A DNA stretch of 64,000 bases from Erythrocercus mccallii (lineage: Eukaryota; Chordata; Aves; Passeriformes; Dicruridae). Under the pieces are notes generated by a model. It saw nothing but the letters and a program-made list of their open reading frames with translations. It had not been told where the DNA came from and made no database searches. The number at the start of each line of letters is the position of its first letter. The stretch's first letter is position 1. The stretch covers positions 62,001-126,000 of the forward strand of contig VZRG01001977.1 in assembly GCA_013397435.1 (NCBI GenBank), written 5' to 3'. This document shows, in pieces, positions 36,672-49,690 of this stretch. A program made the position numbers and the translations under genes.

Positions 36672-36814
36672 TCTGGTGCTTAGGAGTTCAAGAAGCATTT
36701 GGACAGGGCTCTCAGGCACATGGTGGGATTATAGGGGTATCCTGTGCCAGGCCAGGACTTGGACTCAATGATCCTTATGGGTTCCTTCCAACTCAGGATA
36801 TTCTATGATTCCAT
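36672..36814 (+). mobile_element. CR1 LINE 3'-end fragment, sense
   Basis: The sequence runs gcttaggagttcaagaagc, atttggacagggctctcagg, cacatggtgggattat, ccaggacttggactcaatgat, gggttccttccaactcagg and ends attctatgattccat, the characteristic CR1 3' terminus. It is strongly 5' truncated, as is usual for LINE insertions. It matches the antisense copy at 25260-25366. Confidence 0.92.
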
Positions 36815-39800
36815 AAAAATACATGAGTGGTCATTAATAAAATATCATCTTTATTTGCAGAAGAGCCAAGTGATGTAACAAAGTACTTTTTATTTCAGGA
36901 TGACCTAATTAGGACATTATGGCCAAGGTTTCCAAAGATTCATTGGTTTGACCTTCCTGAAAACTTTTGCCTCCTTCCCAGAAGCAAACTGTAATTTCTT
37001 TGACCTCAATTTAAAAATTCTGTAGCGCAGAATTCAGAGTCTTTGGGGACTTTGTATAAAGTACATACTGTGTGTTATTAAATGCATTTTAATTAAAAGA
37101 CCAATTTTATAAACAAGACAGTCAAACCACATGTATCCAGGGCTGAGAATTTAATTTTTGCACAGGCCTATGCAAACCAATAGATGTTTGAAATGACTGA
37201 GTCAATAAATAGCAGTATTTAATGAGATTTTGGTAACCAAATCAACTTCAGACAAGTTAGAGTTCAAGCCTTGAGCAAACAGGTGCAATAGAAGTGGCTT
37301 GAATGGATTTGATTATTGACATTTCTTGGGAGGCTGAAAGAGACTGAGATAAAGCGTTTTGAAAGGCTGCATGTAAGGGGCAGTTGCCAGTGTGTTCCCC
37401 CACAGAATTTTAAGATATAAGTTTTCCCTCCTCTGGAAATTTTTGAAATGTTATAAATTTGCCATTGTTGCACTTGCCAATGTTGTCACATTTGCAGCAT
37501 GAAATCTCCTAACTCAGTGCACATTACTTGAGCTATTTTGCACATATACATTTAGAAATTATTAAATAGGGTTCAGTTAAACAATCTTCCCCTGAAAAGC
37601 TCAAGTGGAATTTTATTTCAATAAACAAAGCCGTTAGGAAGCCATCTGCTTAAAACAGATCTAGGACTTGGAATCCAATATTTGTGTCTGCATTACCTGG
37701 TACTGCATTGTTGACTCTTGTATTCATAATTATGTGAAGCCCACACACATTATATAAAAATATGGGGATTTATATAGTAACTCTAATAAATATTTGTGAG
37801 TATTTGTTTGCTGCTATAAATTGTCAGAACATCAATCAATTGCTCTTCTAACTCACATTTCCCTAAAGAACTGTTATGCTCAGAGTCTCCATCACTTTTC
37901 TAACCCATAATTGTTTTTCATAAGTGGAGAAATAATGTCATACACATGGCAAACTTAAAAACTTCATGTTTTGTTACCTTTTACTTAGCAGTTTCCCATT
38001 TGGTACTTTACTTTGGATGGTATATAAAGCCAAAGAGCAGGTGGAAATTGGGTCATAGGAATTTTTCTGGTGCCAAAAACCAACTTAATGGAAATTTTTA
38101 AACATAGCTGTATTTTGTAAAGGAGCTTTACTGTTCTCATCTGAATTTGGCATAAGGTTCTGTATTATGTGTGTTTGAAACAATTATAAATTAATGCTGA
38201 ATCCACTTGGCTCTCATCAGTCCCTGTCAACACAAACACATGTCGTACAGATATATGTTCACTGGAAATAGGAAGTCTTTTATTTGAAATGTTACAGCTT
38301 TACTTTTACATTTCGTTATTTAAATTTCAATATTCTTAATTTAGACAAGAGCTGAAGCTGTAAAATTTGTCTACTGAAAGCTGTTTATTAGCCTAATGCT
38401 TACTTTAAAAATTATTAAATCAAACAAGGTTTTTGAGTAGGACTGACAGTTGAATGGGTGATATTTATTGCTGTAGAGAAATCTTAAATTTCCTGCAATT
38501 TTCATACCTGACTGATTGTCCTTAAAGACAGATTGTTTGAAAGTCAGTACACAGCAACTGCTGTTGTACTGTTGCTGTGTGCTTTTGGTCTGCAAAAGTG
38601 GTAATTCAGGGAATGACCTCAAATGTTGACTTTGACATCCTGAAGTGAAGGGCTATTTTCTACATGAGTATGGAGTTCCAAAAGATATCTGAACTTCATA
38701 TTTCTCTCAGCTTTGCTTTTCCATGTTCTTCTCCCTTGGGATTCAAGCCTCCAATTCAAATGTTTTCTCTCGTAGATACCCATAAAGAGAAAATAAATTA
38801 GAAGGCGTTCTGTACTACTAAGAGTATGAGTTACAGATATTAGCAATTTCAATTATATAATTATTTATTTGTAATTAAATGGATATGTGTTCTACATAAT
38901 CCTTTTTCTTTCAAAAAATATTTCTTTCATATAAAGATTTTATAGTGCATATCCTATCTTACATTGAAATGTGTTCTTTTATATAGCAGAAATAATAACT
39001 CAGGTTTTTATCTGCAAGAAAAAAAATTGAAGTGCCATAGAGGAAATATTTCTGGAGTAGTATTGTACTAAGCAAGATTTTGCATGATTTGCCATGCAGT
39101 TGAAAGATTGGTTCGCTTTTGAAAGTTTGGATAGATGAGCAAATTTTTTTTGAGGACATGCAGGTCTTTTATTAAACTTGAAATGCCTTTCAAAAGAAAA
39201 GACAACATTTCATAATCTCTGTATCAGAATTTGAGGTAATGCAAATTCATAATATATGTTAATGCTTCCTTCATTAGCTTTGATGTCTAATTTTGCAAAA
39301 CATTACATTTTCTATGAGCTAAGTGACAAGTTTTGCCATACTATAATTTTTTTCTGAGTAATAAACCCAAAAACAAGCTAGAATGCTCTGGAGTGACTCA
39401 CACCAAACTCTGTCAGATTTATTGATATAAAATGTTTCAGGGTTTGTTTGTCACAGTTTGTCAGAGTTAGGAGTGAGTTAAATGTGTATCTGGAATTTTA
39501 ACATGTGAGTCACAGTGAGATCTTCAATAACAAATGTTTTGACTGGGTGTCCCAGGTGGAAAAAAAACCTGGCCCTTAGATCTCACTGAAGAACAGTTCT
39601 TTAGTTCTCCCTTGACCTCACTTCTTTATTAATGTTTTACTGTTTCCTGTATGAAGAGAAAAAACCCAACCAACATTCACACGGCTTCTTTTATGGTCAT
39701 GATTCACCACTATGGCAATCGAGCAAACCTTGGAAGAACATTGTGTGGGGCTTTGCCAGTGCTTTGAAGTGCAGGCAGCCAGAGCTGTTTGGACATCGTT

Positions 39801-41243
39801 TGACTTGAGTGTTGTGCTAATGTGTGATTTCCAAAGTTCTTGCTTGTGGTTCTCCACCCAGAAAAAAAGAAGACAATCACAATGCACCCTCATACTTTTT
39901 TCCTAGGAACAACTAAGAGATACATAATAATGAAGAGGCATTGAAAACACTAAAAATGCAAATTGCTATCTTACAAATAAATTATTCCTATGAGTAAAGA
40001 AGCCAAGACAGAATTAATTACCTGTAATGTCAAGAAAACAACTCTGAATGTTGTCCTGATCTGATTTTTGGTATATCTACAAATGGTTTGAAATTCCAGT
40101 TTAGTAGCTTGGGTGTAATTTTACAATATGTGGAAAAGTATAGATTTCATTGGGAACAAGCACTTGTCTCAGGTAGAAAAATCTTCCTCTGGCATGTGGC
40201 TAAAACCATAGGAAGAATAGACAAATAACAGCTCAATTTTTGTAAAAGTTATTTAAGGAAGAGCATCTCTGTAGTGAAGAGCCATTTGTAAGTATTACTG
40301 CATGGAAGGTTTCCTAAAATAATCATAATTATATTAACTTTTATTGAAACTGAAAATTTGATAACTGACCTGCAAATTTCAACCGATGCAATAGTGAGAA
40401 GGAACAGGCTTGTCAGAGGCTTCAAAATGTCCAGTCAGCTGGAAATCGACAAGTTTGCTATGTTTCCATTCTTTCTCTTGAAGCCCATATACCTTTAAGC
40501 TTTGTTTGATCTAAGTGGAAAGCAGATTTCTCTCTGGTTCAGTTTCCAGTCAGATTATTTGTCTTCTATTTCTTGGTAAATGTGAGACTTTGCTGGCTGC
40601 TTGCGCGTGTGCCCCTGCCCCAAGGATGAGCACTGACAGCTGTGTTGCTACAGTCTCTGAAAGATTAAGCACAGCTTTTCCTTTTGCCCCTCTTTTATGT
40701 ACTCAGCATTTATAGTTCATCTCTTAGAAAGATGTGATAGTTAAAGGAGACAAGCACAGGTGTAAAAATTTCATAAAATCAATGATTCTTTGTATTAGCT
40801 GGCATCTATCATGCAGCTGAGAAAACACTGGCTATACTGTGTATACTTCCCTTCGTTGGTTTTAATGTTGTTTTGGGCATAGTCTGTGCACTCTGTGCCA
40901 TCCACTTCTCTGCATAACTTTGCTAAATTATGTTGCATGCATGTCTGTGTCACAGTTCTGAAGCCAGTTTCCTTCTCATTTGGCTGGCCCTCAGTTAGCA
41001 AAGCACACCTTCTCCATGCACAACTTTTCTTTCTTTCTGTGATTCACAGCATTTCTCAAATGCTTTAGCTTTTAAGGTGTGGTTGTAGCTGTTGATCTTC
41101 CTTTCAATTTTGGGGAAAATCTATAACTTAAGACCCTGGCTTGCAGGAAAAGTTTGGGTGAATTTGTTGCCATCTGGCTCAGAAACCCCATTGTCTTTTA
41201 TGTTCCCTTTTAACTGGGAGCTGCTAGGGTGGGACATTTTCCA
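36815..41243. other. Intergenic, no gene seen
   Basis: AT-rich sequence with no recognisable gene or element. Minus-strand ORFs at 38371-38622, 38619-38852 and 39618-39893 resemble no known protein. Confidence 0.55.
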
Positions 41244-41271
41244 CATCCATGTCTGAGACATGGATGACTCA
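41244..41271. promoter_or_regulatory. 23-bp palindrome joined to an AP-1/NF-E2-type site
   Basis: catccatgtct (41244-41254) and agacatggatg (41256-41266) are perfect inverted repeats around a single g. TGACTCA at 41265-41271 overlaps the right arm, and its context TGACTCAGC fits both AP-1 and NF-E2/MAF half-site patterns. The sequence is seen; regulatory use is inference. Confidence 0.4.
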
Positions 41272-42843
41272 GCCCTGACAGCATATGGCTGATTTCACAT
41301 CCTCTGAGGTATTTAATGATATAGCAGTTTCATAACCACAACCACAATTCCTACTTTGCACACAGATACATTTCCCATGTCGGCACAGATGCTTGTTCAA
41401 AGGTAGTTTCTTAACAGTTCTGAGTATTTTACCTATAAGCTCTACTGGTGGCATTCTCTATTTCATGCAATACTTATTTACCTCACTGCTTCTTATGAGC
41501 ATAGTTTGTGAGAGGTGTTAGAGTGGAATAAAATATGAAAAGTGAGAACTATCACACCACATAACTTCTAAGTAGAAAGGTGATTTACAAAGCCAGCAGC
41601 TGCTTTATATAAATCTTAAGATATAACCAGTACTTCTCTGAGCAAAAGAATCTCAGACTGATTATAAATCAGAAACATAAGAAAAACCAATAGACACATA
41701 GAAGGCTAGAAGCTTGGAAGCTTAATTTTGGCTTCAGAAGTTGTGGCTTTACAAGCCACATCTTTTTTTTTCCCCTGTTGTTGTTTCAAATAGCATTATC
41801 TGTTATTTTTAACTTGCACACAGTAAATGTCCAGACAGGAACAGTCGTCTTGATCCCGGCTTCATATTCTTACCTTGCTGTTATATGAGTTCAGGGAAGA
41901 GAGCTGGCAGAAAATAATTCCCTTTTTTTGTGACAATAGCATCTTGCTTGCTTCACTCCTTGAGCTTACTCCTTGAGCAGGGTCCTTCTGACCAGCATCA
42001 TGTCAGGAGATACTGGTTTGGGGAGAGGGAATAAGAATGTGTGACCAGAGAGGAGGGAAGCCCCTAATGTTAGTTCCTAAGGAATTGCACTGCATTAGCT
42101 CCATTATCCCCACTTTCTTTGTCATGTTGAGCATTTTCAAATTAAATTGCTTTACTTAGATTTTCCCAGACTACTGGACATACGAACTTACTACCTAAAA
42201 CTCATTGTGTTAAAAACTCTTTAGAAATTGAAAGAGCACTGAGAAGAAAGAACTATAAAGAGGCAATTTTAAGTGTTCTAATTTTATATCAGTGTACATT
42301 ATATTATATCTGTTTGTATCTTGAAACATTAAATATAGTTCTTGCATATGAAGAATATAATTGAAAGAAATTTTAAGCTTCAGATTCTGCAGAATTAATT
42401 TTTTGGCACTCAGTCCAAATGTCAACAAATTCTAAATGAGTATTCCTAGAAGTTATGCAGCTGTACCCAATATCCACATGTGATAGTCTGGGATGTAGTT
42501 TGGGTAACTATGAATACCATAGCAATCCTTTAAACAAACAAACACACAAAATCCAAAGAAACAACTTAGAAAATCAACATGGTAAACTTCTTCAAAAAAA
42601 TTTTTTTAAGTAAGCTAGGGACGTGTGTTCTGTACTGTCCTTATTGAAAAACAAAGGTCTGGCAACTTTATTCTTTGAAATACTGGAATGACCCAAAGGC
42701 TTGGAATTGAGATTTGATGTTGGCAGGAAAGTGACCTGCCTGTTGAGCATGTGCTTTTTGTTATTTCTGTGAAAAATCTACATATTTAACCAAGTTTTAA
42801 CCCTCTTGGGCGTAACTCCTAGCATGATCTCTGCTTGCTAGAT
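41272..42843. other. Intergenic, no gene seen
   Basis: AT-rich sequence. No gene or recognisable repeat was found. Confidence 0.5.
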
Positions 42844-43278
42844 TTAAACAGCAAAATCTTCGATAATTTTATTCCAGATTATTTTCATAACCTCTCTCCA
42901 CATGAAGCATGAGCATACAAGCTCCACTGAGCTCTTGGATATGCTCTGTCCCGGCATAGGTCTCAGTGACTGGACTGCAGATATTCTGGCACAATGAATT
43001 GAGATATCTGTAACTGCTGTAGAAGGTAATTCAGCTGAACCCAACTGGCTCAGGAAGGCAGTTCCATTTAGTGGGGCTTGAGGATGATAAAACGTTAGTA
43101 AAAGGGGTGACATCTTCAGACTTAGCACAACTTCTCTGAAGTGTTTGACCACAGCTGGAGAACCCAGGTAGGTGAATTTCTTGGTTCCAGAGTTCAATTC
43201 ATCTGTCAGCTCTGCAGCTGTCCCATCCCAGGGCTGCAGAACCAAATGAATGTTGGCTTTGTGGTCATTGCAGGTCAT
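42844..43278 (-). other. Unassigned 144-codon open reading frame
   Basis: This is one of the longest ORFs in the window and lies in sequence of balanced composition. It runs from an ATG (43276-43278) to a stop at 42844-42846; the nearest upstream in-frame stop is a few codons before the ATG. The predicted product is mixed rather than low complexity and has no signal peptide, transmembrane segment or motif that I recognise. The minus strand also has an AATAAA close to the stop. I cannot name a family. It could be a decayed processed pseudogene, an exon of an unknown gene, or chance. Coding status is unproven. Confidence 0.25.
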
Positions 43279-45224
43279 GGGTCTGTGTGTTAAAATTTAA
43301 CCAATAGCAGCTTCATTTCACTTGCTCAGCAACTGTAGATTTCCCCCAAAATTTTCATCTTGAGCAATTAGCATAAAAGGTTATGAACCTAAATTTTGGA
43401 TATGGCTATAAGAAAAGTAGTGAATGAAAGGTTGTCCTTATTTGATATTACCAGCAGTTAATGGTTACAATGTGTTTGCAGTTACTCAACCTTTTCACCT
43501 GCTGCTAAGAGAGTTAAGAGACATGACAGTTAAATCTGATTATAACGGTTTAAAGGATGTGTTCTCTCCAAGGAATTCTGCAAAACTACTGAATTGCAAA
43601 AGTTCTGAACTCGCTTTGTGAGTTAGGGATTTTTCTTTACAGAATCAACTTGATGTGTGAACCACCTTATATGAGTTACTGGTAGCTGTATAATTGAATT
43701 ATTTTCAAGGATTTAGCATTAATTCTGCTCTCTAATTCCTGTAACTCCCTGTAGAAGTTATTAATTAAGTATGAAGAGTAACAATTTTAATTTTACAGAA
43801 ATTGTAAGTAATTTAGGATTTCTGTAAGAATCCAAATGCTGGAAAAAACCCATTTTTTAAAAGAAATAATTCACTGGGAACATCAGTCTAATATTGACAT
43901 TTCTCAAGCCTTTATCATCTTTAATTAAGATTTTTGGTGACTCTTTTTTTATGATTAGTGTGCTTAAATATTGGGTTCCTGACTGCACTATTACTAAGCA
44001 GTCTACATGTTTACATCTTAAACTAAATTCATACAAAACTGTGCAGTGAAATAAATCTTGAGCAACAAAATTCCAATCATCTCATAAGCACACATAAATG
44101 CAAATGTAAAGCTACATGTGGAACTTGCAAATGGGAATCAAGAAGTCACCTCTCACTTTGTGCTGTCTCCAGTGTCTGTCAAAAATTAATGCAAAGGATT
44201 GTTAGGACTACTGAGTACAAAATCTTCATTTAACTTACAGTTTGCACACAAATGAATATGTATGTCAAGTGTCACACAGGAGAGAATAAGGCCCCAAAAA
44301 TCACTTCCTTTTAACTCCAGGTACTTGTTATTTTATGCTTTCACTTTTATTGACATAAACATAATATTTAGAATTAAATAATCTGCATGTAAACAATTCT
44401 TTTGTGTTGATTATCTTTTTCTCCAGACTCAACTGAATCTTTACAAAGCTTGCTCAGGGATTCTAGAATGCTCCTCAGTATTAGGCTTGTCTGCCAAGAA
44501 CGCTCTCCAGTTGTGCTAAAAAGATTCTCAGTTCCTGTCAGTTTTGGGAAAATCCTATTTTTCTAGTGATTCAAAATATTTTGGATAACTGACTTTCTGA
44601 TATGTCAGTGCCATAATTAAACTCCAGTGAGTTTGCTGTGTCTTTTGCATCTTGTCTATTAGATCCACCCTGTTTTTAAAGCATCTTTTCAGTAACAGCG
44701 CATTTCCTGAAAAGAGCAAAATTATTTATCATTTTAAAATATGAAATTATTATTACATAATGTTACTTTAAAAAAGTTAACAATTTGTCCTTTATATCAG
44801 TTGATGTGTATGGGCAGTCTATTAGAAAATCATAACTAAAGACACAGAAAATGAAGGGGTTTTTTTGCTTTTGCTTTCCATTCCAGTTAGGGAGTAATTG
44901 TTCCGTGGTCCCTCTACTCCACAATATAAGTATTCAAACAGCTATATATATATTTCAGTAAGAAACTTAGCAGTTTTTTTGTATCTTAATGATAGTTTAT
45001 GGTAGTGAGAAGGACAGTTGTATTTTAAATATGCAGAAAATATAAAGCAGAATGTCTCAGTTTAGTGAAAAAAAGAAGTAAAATCCCATGCATTGCTGCC
45101 AAAAGCATGACTTATAAATTAATAAAAATAGTGGAAATGTTGAATTCCATTCCTTATGTTTTCCCTTGGAGAATGAGATGTTTTCTTTTTTTGCATGAGT
45201 GGCAATGAAAATGCATGAATTAAG

Positions 45225-45290
45225 AAACAACAAAAAAAAAACCAAACAGAAACAAACCAAAAAAACTCATCCAAAAAGAATCCCCCAAAA
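45225..45290. repeat. A/C-rich low-complexity tract
   Basis: This is an A- and C-dominated stretch (aacaacaaaaaaaaaacc, acaaaccaaaaaaactc) of the same class as the intronic tracts. Confidence 0.55.
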
Positions 45291-47012
45291 CAATTGCAGT
45301 TATTTCATAGAGCAACTTCTAACTCATGGAGACCACAGTCTGAGCTTTGATTGGAAAGGTTAGATTTTAACCAGCTGAATTTCATTGAAAACTTTGAGAA
45401 TGAGAGAAATGGCAGTTACAACATAATTTATCTTGATAAGCAGAGAGAGAGACTCACCACATTCCCATAGTGCAAATATTTGTGTGACTAGGTTTTCTGA
45501 TTCTTTTTTTGCCTACTCTGAGTCCTTGACAGCTTTTCTATGTGGCTTTCTAATGTGGATTTCTTCTGGGCTTTTCCTAGAGAGGTATTGAAGCACATGA
45601 GAGGAGCACAAAGATTTTATTTCTCATGTTTTATTACCAGCTCCTCATTGCCTTTACCTGCTGTATTATAAATGCACACACTGTGAGGTAATACAAATAA
45701 AGGCACAGCACATAACAGAGATGTACAAAGAGCTTCAGAAAGCCGGAGGTTCTAACCGAGGGGCATTATCTTGTACGTGTGATTTGGGACTATGGAAAAA
45801 GAATTAGAAGTCTTGTTTAAAACTTCTGAAATTACACATGATTTTGTGGAGTGTTTAATTCAGATGTTTTTATTTCAAATTGTTCAAATCTAAAAGCTAG
45901 TTAAAGGACCTTGCAAAGGTAATTTTTTGTAATTTTGTCAGTGATCAATTGTATAGAAGAATATATCTTCAATGTCAAAATAGATTATAATTCATAATGG
46001 TTATATTTTAGTTTCATAAGCCTTTCAGAAAGTGAGAAAAAACAAAAAATGGGTGAATACATGCAGGTTCGAATCAATTTTTAAGATATGAAAATTAATT
46101 TTGAACAGCTGTGGTACGTCAGGGACTTGAGTTGATAAAGGGGAAATAAGCCAACAGCAACTGAATATTTCTGGGGATTTAAAGTATTCTATAAATAACA
46201 TGTTCCATCTTTGAAGCAAAGTTACAGGGTGCATCAGAGATATTCAGGACAGATTGGTGCAGTCATTGGTGTTCTTCCCAGGGGAGTTCTTTTCCACACT
46301 GCTGTAGTCCGTGGCCAGGTGAGTGTCTCTGAGTCCTCTCTGTGAGTGTCATCTCCTCTTGAGGAGCAGCCATCCCAGGAAAGTGCAGGGGAAAGGACAC
46401 CTCTGTTCCCTAGGTCAGAACTGCTGCTGGCATGCATTCTGGGGCACCTGGGTGGGGTTTTTTCTGACTGTATCCACCCTAGAGTACCTGAATGTATACA
46501 CATTAGCCTCTTAAATCCAGTGTACTCTCAAGAGACAAGATCCTGTTATAAATTTTCACCAGTAGAGAAAATTGCTGTTCTAGGAGCACAGTGATTTTCC
46601 TCAAGCTTCTCAGGAAATACTTTGTACTTATTTTAGCACTGACAGGCCAACAGTCAGATTATACAAATTTGTTTTACCAAGAAGCTAGGCAGGAAAGGTA
46701 GTCAGTGTCACAAATTATCTTCTTATCAGATTCAGGTTTGCTATTCCAATTAGCTGTTCCAAATTCTACATTGACAAATTCCATTTTAGCAATCTGGAAT
46801 TTGTCCCCTTTACTTCTGGAGCCAGATGAGAGGGATTTGTCTGTATGTTTCCAGTTACCATAGAAATCTTTCACAGAAATCTTTATAATGCTTTTATAAT
46901 TTCTTTTCTATTGAATACCTTCTTTTAGAAAATTTTATTAATTTTTTGAGGCAGTGGGAGGGAATATTTTCAAAATTCCTACTAATATAATTGTATCAAA
47001 TGTAATATACTT

Positions 47013-47034
47013 TCATCATCATCATCATCATCAT
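47013..47034. repeat. (TCA)n microsatellite
   Basis: Seven uninterrupted tca units (written on the + strand as tcatcatca...) are likely to vary in length between individuals. Confidence 0.9.
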
Positions 47035-49453
47035 TAAACATTAGAATGGAGTAGAGAGGCATTAATAATAACAGATTGAAAAACTGTAAGATTAAAATTA
47101 TATGAGTCCTACTGATTACTTACAGTCACCAGAAATTCTCAATACAGAAATTGTAGCAGAAGTTGATATTTGCAGGACATATGTAGTACTTACCGTCTTA
47201 TATATTCCTTACAATACAATTCCCAGATATTATGAGGAACCAAAAGGGGAAAAGAAAAGAAAAATGTGCTCTTGTCTGGGATTTTTTGTTGCAGGTTTTG
47301 AGGGTTTTTTAATGAAAAGGTAGAATTTTCCTTTTAAAAAGATGAAAAGTGCAATAATAATTAAAAAATAGCAGACTTGTTGAGGCAAACACATTGAAGT
47401 CATTCAGAAAAATAACTGCATGACATCATGGGAGAAAGATAGGACCAAAAAAGGATAAGTGTTGCAGGCCAAATAGCTTCTATTCATTCCCAAAGAATTT
47501 GTCTTACTCACACAAGAATTGGGAGAAAGAATGAAAGAAATAAAACCTTCATCCTTGGAAGCTCACAAAACACAAATATGTGGTCCCAGATAGAAAATGT
47601 CAAAAAAGTTTTAAAAAAATAAAACAAAGCCATGATTCTAATCAGGAATGCTTACTGAGAAATACTAACTTGCTGCTTAAAAAACCAATTCAAGTTACTC
47701 CCAGTAATCCAAAGAACTCCTGGAGCAATTGTGAATCACTATATGCTTTTATTATCTTACATTTTCAGCAAACTAGTATTTGCATATGAAAGGATGATTT
47801 TTGACACATTTTTCTATCTTGATCACTCAGAGCAGCAGGAAGAGTTTTACACCTTTATGAATTTAGCAAGGTGATTCCCAGGCACTTGCTTGGCACTAGG
47901 AAATGTCAGAAACATGAGCTGCTCCACAGATTCATCTGTGGTCTGTAGCTCATCCTGTTCTTAGGCAAATAACTGTGTTTAAACCAACCAACATAGTTCC
48001 GGAGGAAATGAAGCATTTGGGTTCAGGAGGCTTCCAGGACTGAAATCCTACATAATCTCAGGGTTTGTGCCCCTTGATGTATCCAGTCTACTTTGAAATA
48101 AATGCTGTGCTAGATACCATGAGGTAACTCTTGCTCTTCTGCCACAGTCCTGTTTATCTGTCCTTTTTTTTAACCTGACCTATTATTAGTTTGTGGTTTT
48201 CTATACCTCAAGGGCATCTGTCTCTGAACAGGTACCTGTTCCCTGCCTCTTTGTTGCCTCTACATTGTCTAATGATGGCCAGTTGCCATTACTTCTCCTT
48301 CCCTCCTGTTTGCAGTTTTCACATCATGTAGTTCAATCCATTATCTTAATAGAAATCTTATATGTTCTTGAATATGTGCAATATGCCTAAAAATGAGTAT
48401 ATTATCAAATTAACATGTAAAAGTCCTTAAAATTGATGTTTCTGAGGATGTTGTTAAGCTCATGCACTGTGTCAGTCACAGCATTCTCCTTTTATTAAAC
48501 AGAGTGAAGGAGCTGCTCTTGTTGAGAGGAAAATAGAACAGGAAAAAAAAGTGCCAGGAGTTTACAAAAGCAGGAAGGCAATATCAAGAGGGAAGTGGCT
48601 GTGTTGTCTGAAAGCTGAAAAGGGCTTTTTTAAATGGATACGGCTAGATGTGGTTAGGATAGTTGGGTACCTTTTAGTGTAATCACAATTATTTTCTTGA
48701 ATCATACAGGGGCTACCTTCAGAAGGTGGTGCATCTTAAAAGTGTTACTGTCATACAGGCCTGTAATTTCCAGAAATAACACCTAAGGCTTCAGAGATAT
48801 ATTGGTGCTTAAAAGCAGATTTGCTGGCTTCCTGGCATATAGACTTTTATAAGCTTTATTGATAAAATAATGACATAGAGTATTTGAGACCCTCTTAGTT
48901 TTGTGATTTAAAGACAAACAACAGTAGTCCTAAAGTGCCAAAGCACTAGAAGGGAAGTGCCATTCTTAGAGGAACTTAGATCATGAAAATTGCTTTTTAA
49001 GACTATGCAGAGTTTGAAGGCAGCAGACCAAATCAGACTAAAAATGTGGCTGTAATGATGAGCAGTGCCATTTCAATGTTTTACGGTACTAATATGAGAT
49101 TTCTAAACTTCTGGCCACAAGCTTTGCACTGTGAAAACATGGTATTATTGTTACCAATAATTTTGGTTGCATTTATTTCTATGCATGTGTGGATTTAAAA
49201 TCACAGTTGTACTATGGCATGTATGTATCTTAGGTACTTCATATGTATTTTCCTAATGAAAAAGTTTTAATATTAAGGTTAAGGAACATTTCTCACTTAG
49301 GAAGAATGTGAGTTTAAACTTAGCAATTTTTTTGGTAAGTCAAGATGCAACCTTTATGTGACTTTTGGAGGGAGGTGAAACAACATTGCCCTACACACAT
49401 TCAGATGACAGCTGCATTTAGCTGCAAATTTGAAGAGTAAATGTTAATTTAAA

Positions 49454-49470
49454 TTTTTTTTTTTTTTTTT
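49454..49470. repeat. T17 homopolymer
   Basis: Seventeen consecutive T on the + strand. It could be a mononucleotide expansion or the remains of a minus-strand poly(A) tail, but no retrocopy is visible next to it. Confidence 0.85.
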
Positions 49471-49639
49471 GCTACTGTTATGCTTACAAAAAACTTCCAT
49501 AGTAGCAATGTTGTTGCTGTGACAGTCTTCAACACTGCATAATGTGCTAGACCATACAAATTGGCCTACTGCCTGTAGGCTTACATTTGGTTTGCAGCTG
49601 TCTGTAGTTCTGCAGGATTGGTTCTAGGGAATTGCCAAT

Positions 49640-49690
49640 TTAAAACAAACAAACAAACAAAAAACACCAAAAACCCCACCAAAAAACAGC
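49640..49690. repeat. (AAAC)n A/C-rich tract
   Basis: Four aaac units (aaacaaacaaacaaac) followed by aaaaaacaccaaaaacccc. Simple sequence. Confidence 0.75.

Noticed and set aside
45755..45775. ggggcatta, which resembles part of miR-365 in reverse complement
   Set aside because: Only the short core matches; the rest of the mature sequence and the hairpin partner are absent. miR-193b, expected nearby in mammals, is not seen either.
46234..46503. GC-richer patch with overlapping ORFs on both strands
   Set aside because: No recognisable protein on either strand, and no paired splice signals or repeat family that I could support.
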